In this document: piece by piece, positions 1-8,970 of the stretch
Numbering within the stretch: position 1 is the first letter of the stretch
How the letters are laid out: every line of letters starts with the position of its first letter
Source of the DNA: Candidatus Bathyarchaeota archaeon
GTDB taxonomy: Archaea; Thermoproteota; Bathyarchaeia; Bathyarchaeales; Bathycorpusculaceae
Reading direction: 5' to 3'
Assembly (NCBI GenBank): GCA_026014725.1
Contig: JAOZHV010000044.1
Span: 154,272-218,271 of the forward strand
Length of the DNA: 64,000 nucleotides
Notes under the pieces: model-generated
Told to the model about the DNA's origin: nothing
Database searches by the model: none
The model's input: only the letters and a program-made list of their open reading frames with translations
Translations under genes and position numbers: made by a program

Positions 1-2
1 CA

Positions 3-2387
3 CCACAAATGTCAGGAAGTGTATATACACCAATATTTTCAGTCTACGATGTCGCTGATGCAACAACAACTCATGTGTATAATGGCACTAATGGGGTTTG
101 GGTTACTGGTGGTAACTGGGTTAACGGAACCATACCGTTGACTTCAAGCGGAGGCAATCATTACATCAAAGCAGTCGACCAAATTGGCTCGGCAGTTGCT
201 GTAACAGATACATACATCGTTATCACCCCCATACTTTATGATTCAACACTAACCGTTTCACCCTCTTCGGGGCCAGGCGGCGTTCCAATTACCTTCACGG
301 GTTCTAACTACCCACCTGGGCAACCAGTCACAATTTCATATCGTGACCCAACCTTTGGCACATGGCATTATTTGACATCAGTGACCGCTGACTCGACGGG
401 AAAAATTTCGGTAACTTCGGAAGCTCCTGATTTAAAGAAAGCTATGGGCGCTTATGACTCTTCGGAAATATACACTGAAATTTCCTATCGCGCAGAGCGA
501 AGTAATTACATTTATGGCTATGCCAATTACCTACAATATCAGCGAGGGCTAAAACAAGTTGGTAATTCAGTTGCCTACGGATTGTACGGTAATGGCACAA
601 ATTTAGTTTCAAATGTTAGAGTTACGCCTGACGATGAAATTGTAATCTCCGGTAAGTGGTTCCACTCTAATGATGCAATTTACATCCGCTGGGATGGTGT
701 CAACGTTGTTGGCACCGTCACAAGCGATCAGTGGGCGACGGCGAATATCATTGGAACAACGACTGCTAATTCAAACGGAGCGTTCAGTACCTCTGTGACC
801 ATTCCAAACGCAAATGCAGGTGAACATTATGTTGCGGTTGAAGATTCTCAGACCCGTGTCATCGTTAAAATCTCTGTGTCTTCTGCCTCATTGCAACTCA
901 CGCCCTCATCTGGTCCAGGTGGGGCAATAGTACAATTCACGGGTTCAGGTTACCCAGCCTCAACACCTGTTACAATTTCATACCTCGATTCTTTCTTTGG
1001 CGGATGGAACGTTTGGACTACTACAACTTCAAACTTGCAAGGTCAAATTTCCGTTTCAACAGAAATCCCTGACTTGATGAAAACTTCTAATGGTGAATTT
1101 GCGAACGCTTCCTCAACGCTCTCATTTAGAACAGAAGTCGGCGGAGTTCCGCACTCTTATGTCGATTATACCCAGTTCTGGAGAGGATTAAGTCGAGTAG
1201 GAAACCAATTTCCAACCTACGGTCTGTACGGTAACGGTACAAATCTGTCCTCAAGCGTAAGTGTTGCGCCTGGAAGTAGCTTGGTGATTTCTGGCAATTG
1301 GTTCCATCCAGGCGTCGTTTATGTGCGTTTTGATGGTTTTAATGTAGTGGGCACAGTCACAGGGGACGAATGGTTAAACGCTCAGGTCATCGGTACAACA
1401 ACCGCCAGCACCTCGGGCTCCTTCTCAACAACCGTTACCATTCCATCAGCCAGCGGCGGGCAACACTTTCTAGCGATTGAAGATTCCCAAACTAGGCTGA
1501 TTGTTATAATAAACGTTAATGCCCCAGTAGTTGAACCTACCCCAACTCCAACTCCTACTTTGGCACCGACTACTAGTCCTAGTCCAACTCCAACAGGTAC
1601 TCCTGCTCCAACTGCTTCGCCAACACCAACCCCGATACCTACAGCAAATCCTTCTCTGCCAACACCTACTATTGATGTTTCCTGCAAGAGCAGTGCTGTA
1701 GGGAACGGTTTTAAAGTTGAAATCAACGGCGAATTAGCACTCAATGGAGCCCCTCTTGTAGACCATCCAGTCCTAATCTCCTACAGTGTAACAGGCGGCA
1801 CTGAATGGAAAAGCTTGACCTTAGTACGGACGCTCTCCAACGGCGGTTTTTCAGCCGTTTGGATACCTGATGTCACAGGCGATTTCCTAGTTAAAGCCAC
1901 AGTAGAAGCGACATCAACGATTAATACTGCTACAAAAACTGTTAATCTTGCCATTACACCTGACCCTGAAAATAACTTGTTTACCATTAATTCTAACTCG
2001 ACAATACGCCAATTCGAATTCGACCCAGAAAGTAAAGAATTAAGTTTCACCGTAGAAGGCGCAACAGGCACAACAGGATACGTTGACATCTTCATTCCAA
2101 AGGCAATTCTAGGCGATGTTTCAGAACTCAAAGCTTTCATGGATGATACGGAAATTTCGTTTAACAGCCAATCAGTTTCAGATTCTTGGCTAATTTCATT
2201 CGCCTACTCGCATAGCATACACAGAGTAACCCTAACAATCGGTAGTGCTGTAGAACCAACCGACCACAGTCCCGACGATACATCCAATAGGCAGTGGCCA
2301 ATCTACATAGCGATTGTGGCAACCGTAGTGGCGGTGGCAACGATTGCGGCAGTGACGCTTAAACTAAAAAGCAAACACACATATTAA
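3..2387 (+). CDS. Repeat-bearing surface protein, C-terminal anchor (5' end outside window)
   Basis: The frame is open to the first base of the window, so the true start and any signal peptide lie upstream. Two homologous units of about 210 residues (roughly residues 78-287 and 295-505 counted from the ATG at position 9) each begin with an SPSSGPGG-type segment followed by FTGS.YP and contain GLYGNGTNL; they resemble immunoglobulin-like surface modules. A Pro/Thr-rich linker (about residues 510-555, likely cell-wall spanning and glycosylated) leads to a further beta-rich region. The C-terminus has a hydrophobic segment (IAIVATVVAVATIAAVTL) and a basic tail, so it should sit on the cell surface anchored by one helix. 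No enzymatic motif is visible. Function unknown; structural or adhesive role inferred. Confidence 0.8.
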   Translation, partial: PQMSGSVYTPIFSVYDVADATTTHVYNGTNGVWVTGGNWVNGTIPLTSSGGNHYIKAVDQIGSAVAVTDTYIVITPILYDSTLTVSPSSGPGGVPITFTGSNYPPGQPVTISYRDPTFGTWHYLTSVTADSTGKISVTSEAPDLKKAMGAYDSSEIYTEISYRAERSNYIYGYANYLQYQRGLKQVGNSVAYGLYGNGTNLVSNVRVTPDDEIVISGKWFHSNDAIYIRWDGVNVVGTVTSDQWATANIIGTTTANSNGAFSTSVTIPNANAGEHYVAVEDSQTRVIVKISVSSASLQLTPSSGPGGAIVQFTGSGYPASTPVTISYLDSFFGGWNVWTTTTSNLQGQISVSTEIPDLMKTSNGEFANASSTLSFRTEVGGVPHSYVDYTQFWRGLSRVGNQFPTYGLYGNGTNLSSSVSVAPGSSLVISGNWFHPGVVYVRFDGFNVVGTVTGDEWLNAQVIGTTTASTSGSFSTTVTIPSASGGQHFLAIEDSQTRLIVIINVNAPVVEPTPTPTPTLAPTTSPSPTPTGTPAPTASPTPTPIPTANPSLPTPTIDVSCKSSAVGNGFKVEINGELALNGAPLVDHPVLISYSVTGGTEWKSLTLVRTLSNGGFSAVWIPDVTGDFLVKATVEATSTINTATKTVNLAITPDPENNLFTINSNSTIRQFEFDPESKELSFTVEGATGTTGYVDIFIPKAILGDVSELKAFMDDTEISFNSQSVSDSWLISFAYSHSIHRVTLTIGSAVEPTDHSPDDTSNRQWPIYIAIVATVVAVATIAAVTLKLKSKHTY

Positions 2388-2672
2388 CCCCCCCATAAAA
2401 CTACCCCCAACTCTATTTGACAGTAGATTCAAATCCTTTTTAACCGTGCTACTTGTGCATCATCCACAACCAGCAAGCAACCTAACAAACAAATAGAAAA
2501 CAAAAATCAACGCTCCACACAAATCACTGCTTGTTGTTGTAAGAGGGAAGGGGACTCACACACAACAACTACCAAAAAAACAAACCAAGCTCACACAAAA
2601 CGGCATTTTCTCAAAACATCGCTTGTAGGTAAATTTAAAGGAGAGTAAACCTCTGTTTATTATAGAAAAATT
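2388..2672. other. Intergenic region, A/C-rich tract on the plus strand
   Basis: No credible ORF. From about 2450 to 2640 the plus strand is rich in A and C and poor in G, like two other tracts in this window (9780-9960 and 47340-47540). It ends just before the secreted protease gene and may be its long untranslated leader. No clear hairpin or RNA family recognised. Confidence 0.4.
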
Positions 2673-3584
2673 ATGCGAAAACTTCTTTTGCTACTTCTGT
2701 TGGTTTCAAGTTTATTCTTATCATACGATTTTTTAAATAACAATCAAGCAAAGGCACAAACCGAAGACCAGTATATCCTGCAACTTCAAGGATTCGCTTG
2801 GAACCAAACAACACTCAATGTTCTAATAGTCACCCCTACCAACGAATCATGGTGGAACCCAGTTTACTCTAATTGTGTGCTCCGCGCCATCGGCCAATGG
2901 AACGACGCTATTACTGTTTTTGCCTCAAATTACTCGGACTACGCCTACTTATCAAGCCTAAGCATTCAATCAGCGATCTCTAATGAAACCCAACCTGGGT
3001 TTGATATATACATTAATTGGACTCAAAGTCCATTGATTGAAACCGAAGACCAAGTAGGATTATCAAAAATTGTTGTCGATAAGGGGGGAGCAATTATAAA
3101 TTCCACCATTAACCTTGCAGCAAGCACCAATCATGGTGTTGCTATAAGTGAGGGAGACGCTCAAAATATTGCTCTCCATGAGTTGGGGCATAGTTTAGGG
3201 TTAGGTCACTGCAATTACACCGCAGATTTGATGTACCCCGTGTATACTTTGCAAGGTTCTGCTCAAGACATCTCAACGCTTGACGCTTATGGCGTAGCCA
3301 CAGTTTTTGTATGGAAACTTGAATCTAGCTTTTATCCGATTAGGGCATGGCTGAAAGAAAAATCTGTTAGTTTACCTGCAACTGTGCCTTATGGGTATTT
3401 ACCAGTGTCATCTGAGAACGTTAGACCCGCAACACTTGCCGACAATCCAGTTGTTCAATTCTTAATTTTGATTGGGCAAATTCTTATTCACCCGGAGGTT
3501 TTAGTCAGCGTTATCGTGGTAATTGTTATTTTTGTTATCATTGCATTTATTCCGACTAAAAAGAGACCTAAGGTTGCCGCATAA
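2673..3584 (+). CDS. Secreted membrane-anchored metzincin/matrixin-like metalloprotease
   Basis: The N-terminus is a typical signal peptide (basic MRK, leucine run, cleavage near AKAQ about residue 29). The zinc-binding metzincin signature HELGHSLGLGH starts at H169 (ligands H169, H173, H179; catalytic E170), and a DLMYP segment follows as the Met-turn expected in matrixins. A hydrophobic helix near residues 262-292 followed by KKRPK anchors the C-terminus, so the catalytic domain should face outside. The 3' end overlaps the convergent hydrolase gene by 17 nt. Substrate unknown; turnover of surface proteins is a plausible role. Confidence 0.85.
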   Translation: MRKLLLLLLLVSSLFLSYDFLNNNQAKAQTEDQYILQLQGFAWNQTTLNVLIVTPTNESWWNPVYSNCVLRAIGQWNDAITVFASNYSDYAYLSSLSIQSAISNETQPGFDIYINWTQSPLIETEDQVGLSKIVVDKGGAIINSTINLAASTNHGVAISEGDAQNIALHELGHSLGLGHCNYTADLMYPVYTLQGSAQDISTLDAYGVATVFVWKLESSFYPIRAWLKEKSVSLPATVPYGYLPVSSENVRPATLADNPVVQFLILIGQILIHPEVLVSVIVVIVIFVIIAFIPTKKRPKVAA

Positions 3585-4182
3585 ACTCGATGAAATCGTC
3601 AAGGCTTCTTGGTTTTAGGGTGTAGTTGGTTTTTCTTTCCTCGCCAATTGTCGAGGATGGCTTAGCGCCGTAATCGTGTCCTGGGTAAACCTTCACGCTA
3701 TCATCGAGTTTCAAGAGTTTATTGAATAGGCTGTCGTACATGCTTTTAGAGTTGCCAGTTGGCAAATCTGTTCTTCCGCATTCGCCGACAAATAGCGTGT
3801 CGCCTGTCAGGACGATTTGGTTATCGATTAAGAGGCAGATACTATCGCTTGTGTGTCCTGGCGTGTGAATTACTCGTATGGAGATTCTGCCGATGGTTAC
3901 GGTGTCGTTGTTTTCGACTGGCAGGTCTGGGTTTAATCTGGAAAGCTTGTGCGCTACTAGTTTGGCTTGGAAGGTTGAGAGGAGTTCTGTGTTGCCAGCG
4001 GTGTGGTCAGAGTGCCCATGAGTGTTTATAACATATTTTAGTTGGAGGTCTTCTGCTTTGAGGAGGCGGCTTATTTCTCCAGCGTTATAGCTTGGATCAA
4101 CAACCGCTGCTTCTTTGGTTTTTTCATCTGCGATTATGTATGAAAAGTTGTCGCCGTGCTGTTGTATCTGCTTAAAAAACAT
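3568..4182 (-). CDS. Metallo-beta-lactamase-fold hydrolase, persulfide dioxygenase/glyoxalase II-like
   Basis: Full-length compact MBL-fold protein of 204 residues. The metal motif THGHSDHTAGN gives H55, H57, D59 and H60; later ligands are in HTPGHT, GDTLF and PGHDYG. The segments GRTDLPTGN, VYPGHDYG and TIGEERKTN match the ETHE1-like persulfide dioxygenase branch better than classical glyoxalase II, but the two are hard to separate by eye. Likely cytosolic and involved in sulfide/persulfide or thioester metabolism. It lies 11 nt downstream of the glycosyltransferase gene on the same strand, so the two are probably co-transcribed. Confidence 0.85.
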   Translation of the reverse strand: MFFKQIQQHGDNFSYIIADEKTKEAAVVDPSYNAGEISRLLKAEDLQLKYVINTHGHSDHTAGNTELLSTFQAKLVAHKLSRLNPDLPVENNDTVTIGRISIRVIHTPGHTSDSICLLIDNQIVLTGDTLFVGECGRTDLPTGNSKSMYDSLFNKLLKLDDSVKVYPGHDYGAKPSSTIGEERKTNYTLKPRSLDDFIEFMRQP

Positions 4183-4193
4183 GATTTGCTCCC

Positions 4194-5441
4194 TTAGTAT
4201 CTCTCAATGAGATAGGGTTTTAGTTTTTGGAAGACCTTTGCTTCTGTCGTTATCAGTTGTTCGCATTCTTCGCGGCTTAGTGTCCAAGTGTCCTTTAGAA
4301 AAACTGCTACTCTTCCAATCCAGAGAATTCGCAGTGCATCAAGGAGTTTCTCTCTGCCGTTGGCTTTTTGTTTGTGGAATTCTGCGATGAAGGAGTAGAC
4401 TGTTTTTGCCCATATTTCCGATGAGAAATCAACTTTTTTGTTTTCAATTTCCTTTATTTGCTCAAAGGCGTTTTGGATTTCTTGGTCTAGAAATGACTTG
4501 TATATGGGTCGGTGTTTGTCGTAGTTGTCTTTGAAGGCTTGTACAGTTGCTGGTAGTGAAACCTGAATAGGTTCAGGTGTTTCACTGTAGATTGCCTCCC
4601 CGAACATTTGAGTGGGGACAACGCCGCTGATTTCTTTCCATACAGATTCATATTGCTCTATACATGTGAACATTACGTTCATGACTTGGCGAAACATTGA
4701 GGCTAACTGGCTTGTTGGGTCTTTGGCGTCGTGATTTTTGACTCCTAATAATGCTTGCTTAATTTTGTAGTCCTTCGCGACAGCGGTGATAGTTTCGAAG
4801 ATGTCGATGCCGAAGCGGCAAACATCTGGGTGCTTCCACATTGGTGAAGCTAACAAGTCTTCCACTAGTTCAATGGAGAGTCCGAAGTCTCCGCCTATTG
4901 GCTGTCTGATATCTTTGCCAAAAAGGCTGGTGATGACGGGGTAGCATAGGAAGTTTGTTATGGTTCCATCGTATTTGCGGCGGTTATAGTAGGGCGCTAC
5001 AAAGCCTGTTCCCGCCAGTGCGGGGCTGATTAGAAGGCGCATCCATTCAGGAGTTATGCTGCGAAGGTCAGAATCGACCAGTGCTACGCTCTTGACTTTT
5101 AGGTAGCTGGCTGCCTCAAATATGGCTCGAATGGCTCTTCCTTTACCTGATAACCCCATGTAGATGGCTGGAATCAGCTTCACAGCTGAGGGTAAGTTAA
5201 CTTTCTTTACTGAGGTCAAGGTTTGGTCAGTGGAGTTCCCGTCGGAAACAAAAATTACTGACCTCATGTTTGGAAAATAGGTGTCTAAGCCTTTGACTAC
5301 TTGGGAGAGAACATAACTTGCTGTAAGCACATTATTGAACGATGGGATTCCAACAAGGATGTCGGCTTTTTCGATGTCATGCAGGTAAACACGAGCATCA
5401 AGTGATAACGCGGATTCACAGCTGGGGTCGCAACACGCCAT
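4194..5441 (-). CDS. Family 2-like glycosyltransferase (glycerate/mannosyl type)
   Basis: The N-terminal half carries a GT-A Rossmann-like nucleotide-sugar domain: DILVGIPSFNN near residue 29, FVSDGNSTDQT, then GKGRAIRAIFEAA and ALVDSDLRSI, whose DSD is the probable metal-binding motif. Length (415 residues) and the alpha-helical C-terminal half recall archaeal mannosylglycerate/glucosylglycerate-synthase-like transferases; acceptor and sugar cannot be read from sequence. No membrane segment. It precedes the MBL hydrolase gene in the same direction. Confidence 0.75.
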   Translation of the reverse strand: MACCDPSCESALSLDARVYLHDIEKADILVGIPSFNNVLTASYVLSQVVKGLDTYFPNMRSVIFVSDGNSTDQTLTSVKKVNLPSAVKLIPAIYMGLSGKGRAIRAIFEAASYLKVKSVALVDSDLRSITPEWMRLLISPALAGTGFVAPYYNRRKYDGTITNFLCYPVITSLFGKDIRQPIGGDFGLSIELVEDLLASPMWKHPDVCRFGIDIFETITAVAKDYKIKQALLGVKNHDAKDPTSQLASMFRQVMNVMFTCIEQYESVWKEISGVVPTQMFGEAIYSETPEPIQVSLPATVQAFKDNYDKHRPIYKSFLDQEIQNAFEQIKEIENKKVDFSSEIWAKTVYSFIAEFHKQKANGREKLLDALRILWIGRVAVFLKDTWTLSREECEQLITTEAKVFQKLKPYLIERY

Positions 5442-5561
5442 TTTTTTTGCACTTCTTCATTTTAATGTTTTTATGGTAAAAAAATGATTCGCTTTCTAAA
5501 ACAGAATTCCAACTATAGACAGTGCAATTTTTGGACTAAAGTTTAGGCTAATCAAAATAGT

Positions 5562-6992
5562 TCATTGCTCTTTGCCCTTGAGAAGTAACCAGTCCTTTGA
5601 GTCTTCCGTCTTCTTTAGCCGCACAAGAATATAGCGTCCTTTCAAGCGTTCACCATCAAGCGTGAATTCGATTTTATCTTTCTCCCAAACTTTCGGCTTG
5701 TAATGCCCTTTATCCCAGATTTTTACGGTGCCAGCGCCATATTGCCCTTTAGGAATTTCGCCTTCAAAGGTGGCGTAATCGTAGGGGTGGTCTTCGGTTT
5801 CTACGGCAAGCCGCCGTTCTTTGGTGTCTTCAGGGATTCCCTTAGGCACCGCCCAACTTTTCAAAACGCCTTCGTTTTCGAGTCTTAAGTCATAGTGGAG
5901 CCTGCGGGCGTGGTGTTCTTGAATGACGAAGATTAGTTTTTCTTGTTGTTGAACCCCGCCTTTTGGCTCTGGCGTTTGCTGGAAGTCACGTTTTGATGTG
6001 TACTCTGAAAGCTTGTCCGTCGATGGTGTACTTGCTTTTTTGTCCTCAATTATTTGGTCAATGGTACACTCTTTCGGCGGTTTATCTTCCCTTAAACGCT
6101 TAAAACGCGCCATTCGCAACTTAACATCTGCTGTTACCGCTTGGTATGTAACTTCGCAAACGAGTCTGGGTTCAAGCCAAGTTACCACGTCACCAGCTTC
6201 AGGCTTGAAAGGAGCAACAGCGGTCTTTATTTTTTCGAACTTGCCAGTTAAGATTCCAAGTATTTCTTGTGTGAAGCCTGTGCCAACCTTGCCAACGTAA
6301 ACTGGCTGACCAGTTTTGTCATAGAGCCCCAAAAGTAGGGCTCCAAAAGTTGCCTCTCTGGATTCGCTACCTCTTGTGTAGCCGAAAATTACGCAATCAC
6401 ACGTTTTGAGTTTTTTGATTTTTACCCAACTCCCGCTCCGTAAACCTTCCTCGTAGTGGCTATCCTTTTTCTTAGCAACTATGCCTTCTAAGCCTTTTTC
6501 TATAGCTGATTCAAAGTAAGCCTCACCCTTATCCTCTATAAAATCGCTCAAAAGCACATTTGTGCCTTCTTTTAGTGAATCCGCCAAGATTTTTTTGCGC
6601 TCCATCAAGGGCAATGAAGTCAGCGGTTTTCCATCTTTCTCTAAAATGTCAAACACTACATAGATTGCTGGTGCACGGTTGGTTTGCCTTTGGATTTCGC
6701 CTTTTGAGACTGCTTGACCTCGCTTGAGGAGTGTTTGGAAGTCGGGTTTACCTTCGCGCATGACCACTATTTCGCCGTCAACCACTATGTTAGTGCCCAA
6801 CCGTGTTAGTTCGCTGAATTCTGGGAAGTTGTTTTTTAGCTCTTTTTGGTTTCTGCTCCTCAGACTGTAGAGCCCCTCTATGTAGCCGATTGCTCTAAAC
6901 CCGTCCCATTTAACCTCAAAAATCCAGTCCTTATCGGAAAAAGGTTCAGGGGCAACCCGTGCAAGCATGGGTTTGTAGATGCGGCGATTCAT
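5562..6992 (-). CDS. ligD: LigD-type ATP-dependent DNA ligase fused to 3'-phosphoesterase domain
   Basis: Residues 1 to about 310 form an ATP-dependent DNA ligase: nucleophilic lysine in EVKWDG (K28), EIVVMREGKPDF, LEGIVAKKKDS, SGSWVKIKK and an OB-fold part. After a linker, about residues 345-476 match the LigD 3'-phosphoesterase (HHARRLHYDLRLE, AVPKGIPED, YGAGTVKIWD). The protein should seal breaks and clean 3' ends during non-homologous end joining. The order ligase then phosphoesterase differs from the common Pol-PE-Lig and PE-Lig-Pol bacterial orders. It is the last gene of the operon and overlaps ku by 4 nt. Confidence 0.9.
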   Translation of the reverse strand: MNRRIYKPMLARVAPEPFSDKDWIFEVKWDGFRAIGYIEGLYSLRSRNQKELKNNFPEFSELTRLGTNIVVDGEIVVMREGKPDFQTLLKRGQAVSKGEIQRQTNRAPAIYVVFDILEKDGKPLTSLPLMERKKILADSLKEGTNVLLSDFIEDKGEAYFESAIEKGLEGIVAKKKDSHYEEGLRSGSWVKIKKLKTCDCVIFGYTRGSESREATFGALLLGLYDKTGQPVYVGKVGTGFTQEILGILTGKFEKIKTAVAPFKPEAGDVVTWLEPRLVCEVTYQAVTADVKLRMARFKRLREDKPPKECTIDQIIEDKKASTPSTDKLSEYTSKRDFQQTPEPKGGVQQQEKLIFVIQEHHARRLHYDLRLENEGVLKSWAVPKGIPEDTKERRLAVETEDHPYDYATFEGEIPKGQYGAGTVKIWDKGHYKPKVWEKDKIEFTLDGERLKGRYILVRLKKTEDSKDWLLLKGKEQ

Positions 6993-7810
6993 TTCTTTTC
7001 CAACTGCTTGATGGTTTCGCGCAGGGCAACCATGAGGCTTTTGGCTTCTATTTCTGGGGGCTTCTCAACTTTTATTATTTCGCCTTTCGTTTTTTGCGCT
7101 ATGAGTTGTTCAACCTTTTTCATATACGTGTCTTCGAATTCTGTTATGTCAAACTCGCCTGAAAGTTGCGAGACGATTTTTATTGCCATGTCCAACTCGG
7201 TTTTATCTGGCTCCTCTAGCTTTTGGAGCACTTCGAAATCCTGCGGGTCCACCACATCATAAGCATAACGTAAAGTTGTAAGAACTAGCGCGCCTTTGTA
7301 CGGATGTAGCAGTGCTGGGTACTCTTTGGTTCTCAGAGTTATCCGTGCAGCACCTGCCTTGTTTTTTCGCTCTAAAGCGTTTAACAACAGACTGTAGGCT
7401 TCTTTGCTTTTGTCAGGGAGTAGTGCGTAGGTTTTGTCAAAGTGAATTGGGTCAACACTAAAGTAATCAACGAATTTGCTGATGCGAATGCGCTTGTCTG
7501 ACTCTGGCTTAATAGCGTCAAGTTCCGCTTTATCAAATGTGATGTACTCGTTTTTTGCCACCTCATATCCTCTGATTACTTCGTTCCATGGAACGATTTT
7601 GTCCTCTTTAGTGCATACTTTAACGTATTTTAGAGGGTGTCCGTCAGTTTTGTGCAAAAAATGAAATGAAATGCCCTTGTCATAAACCATCGAGTATAGC
7701 TTAACTGGAACGTTAACTAGCCCTATTGTGATGCTTCCAGACCAGATAGACCTGCTTGGTGCAGGGGCACTTGCTTTTTTCATTTCATTTCTTTCAAGGT
7801 TTTGAGTCAT
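6989..7810 (-). CDS. ku: Prokaryotic Ku, DNA-end-binding protein
   Basis: Homodimeric Ku core of 273 residues: SRSIWSGSITIGLVNVPVKLY at the N-terminus, then FHFLHK, KVCTKEDKIVPWNEVIRGYE and YALLPDKSKEAYSLL are diagnostic. Length is standard for bacterial-type Ku, without a long basic C-terminal tail. It binds double-strand ends and recruits the LigD activities encoded on both sides (2-nt gap to the polymerase, 4-nt overlap with the ligase). Translation could also begin at MKKASAP, nine codons in. Confidence 0.95.
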   Translation of the reverse strand: MTQNLERNEMKKASAPAPSRSIWSGSITIGLVNVPVKLYSMVYDKGISFHFLHKTDGHPLKYVKVCTKEDKIVPWNEVIRGYEVAKNEYITFDKAELDAIKPESDKRIRISKFVDYFSVDPIHFDKTYALLPDKSKEAYSLLLNALERKNKAGAARITLRTKEYPALLHPYKGALVLTTLRYAYDVVDPQDFEVLQKLEEPDKTELDMAIKIVSQLSGEFDITEFEDTYMKKVEQLIAQKTKGEIIKVEKPPEIEAKSLMVALRETIKQLEKK

Positions 7811-7812
7811 AA

Positions 7813-8715
7813 CTATATCTCCAGTTTACATCTTTTTTCAAAAATATTCTCCCATGGATTGACTTTTCGCTTAACTACACTGAAAATGTTGTAGTCCGTG
7901 GGGTTTATCCCTTTCTTAACTTCACTCCACTCCAAAGGCGTTGAAACTGTGGCCTGAGGCGTAGGTCGGAGGCTGTAGGGTACCACCATTGTCCTTAAAG
8001 GTGAGTTCTGCAGGTAATCGGTGAAAACCTTGCCTGGTTTCTTGGTGTCTTTGAATTCAGAAACCACTATGTCGTTTTCTTTTGCCAGGGCTTTTCCGAT
8101 TTCATGAACAAATGCTCTGGTTTTTTCAAACGTGTGTTCGGGCACGATTGGGGTAATTACGTGTAAGCCTTTTTTGCCTGAGGTTTTTATGAAGGGTGTG
8201 AGTCCTAAATCGTTTAGTTTGTCTTTTAGTAAAAGTGCGACTTCTGCTGCGTCGCTTAATGTGGCTGGCGGTTCAGGGTCAACGTCAAAAAACAAAAAAT
8301 CAGGGTGGTCTAAGTTGTTTATCTGGGAGAAGGGCATGTGGATTTCTAGGGCTGCCATGTTTGCAAGCCAGATGAGCGTGTCAAGGTCGTTACAAACGAT
8401 GTAGTCGACATCCCGTTTTGAAGTTGGCGAGTAAATCGTTGTTGTTTTTACCCAGTCAGGGGTGCCTTCAGGAGCGTTCTTTTCAAAGAAACTAGTTTTG
8501 CCTAGTTCAGGGTCTTGTGCGCCCTCAGGGTATCGAGTCAAGACGAGCGGCCTGTTTGCTATGATTGGCAATAATTTCGGAGCGATTTTAATGTAGTATT
8601 CAATTACTTGGCCTTTGGTTACGTTAATTTCGGGGTAGAAGCATTTATCGAGGTTTTTCAGTTCAACTTTTGTTAATTCCTTGAGTTCTGTCATTACTTT
8701 GTCCCAAAAGCGCAT
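7813..8715 (-). CDS. LigD-type primase-polymerase (NHEJ polymerase)
   Basis: Stand-alone archaeo-eukaryotic primase-like polymerase domain of 300 residues. The catalytic acidic pair is in FFDVDPEPP (D144, D146), and SGKKGLHV and PYSLRPTPQATVSTP are conserved LigD-polymerase motifs. It would fill gaps and add (ribo)nucleotides at broken ends. First gene of the pol-ku-ligase operon. A TATA-like element about 30 nt upstream of the ATG suggests a leaderless mRNA, supporting this start over the internal ATG (MTELKEL). Confidence 0.92.
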   Translation of the reverse strand: MRFWDKVMTELKELTKVELKNLDKCFYPEINVTKGQVIEYYIKIAPKLLPIIANRPLVLTRYPEGAQDPELGKTSFFEKNAPEGTPDWVKTTTIYSPTSKRDVDYIVCNDLDTLIWLANMAALEIHMPFSQINNLDHPDFLFFDVDPEPPATLSDAAEVALLLKDKLNDLGLTPFIKTSGKKGLHVITPIVPEHTFEKTRAFVHEIGKALAKENDIVVSEFKDTKKPGKVFTDYLQNSPLRTMVVPYSLRPTPQATVSTPLEWSEVKKGINPTDYNIFSVVKRKVNPWENIFEKRCKLEI

Positions 8716-8737
8716 TATTTACGAAAGCAATCCACAT

Positions 8738-8750
8738 ACTATTATATAGT
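8738..8750 (-). promoter_or_regulatory. TATA-like promoter of the end-joining operon
   Basis: The minus strand reads CTATATAATAG around 8741-8748, about 30 nt upstream of the polymerase ATG at 8715. The spacing would place transcription initiation at or next to the start codon, as in leaderless archaeal mRNAs. Inferred by inspection only. Confidence 0.45.
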
Positions 8751-8970
8751 CTAGTCTTTTTCCTTTTTGGATTCACGAACCATATATCGTGTTTGCATGT
8801 TGAAAAAGTCGTTTTCTTGCAGTTACACCTATATAGTCAACATGTCATAAATAATGAGTTGTCGGAATTAATCAAGAAAAAGTAAATTTTGACTTATCAG
8901 TTTGCTTTTTTCGAGGTAATTCGCTAGATTAAGAAGGAGGGTAGTTAAAATCAAGTCAAAAAAACCAACA

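Noticed and set aside
1540-1670. Minus-strand Gly/Val-rich frames over the Pro/Thr linker
   Set aside because: Low-complexity shadows of the ACC/CCA-rich linker of the surface protein.
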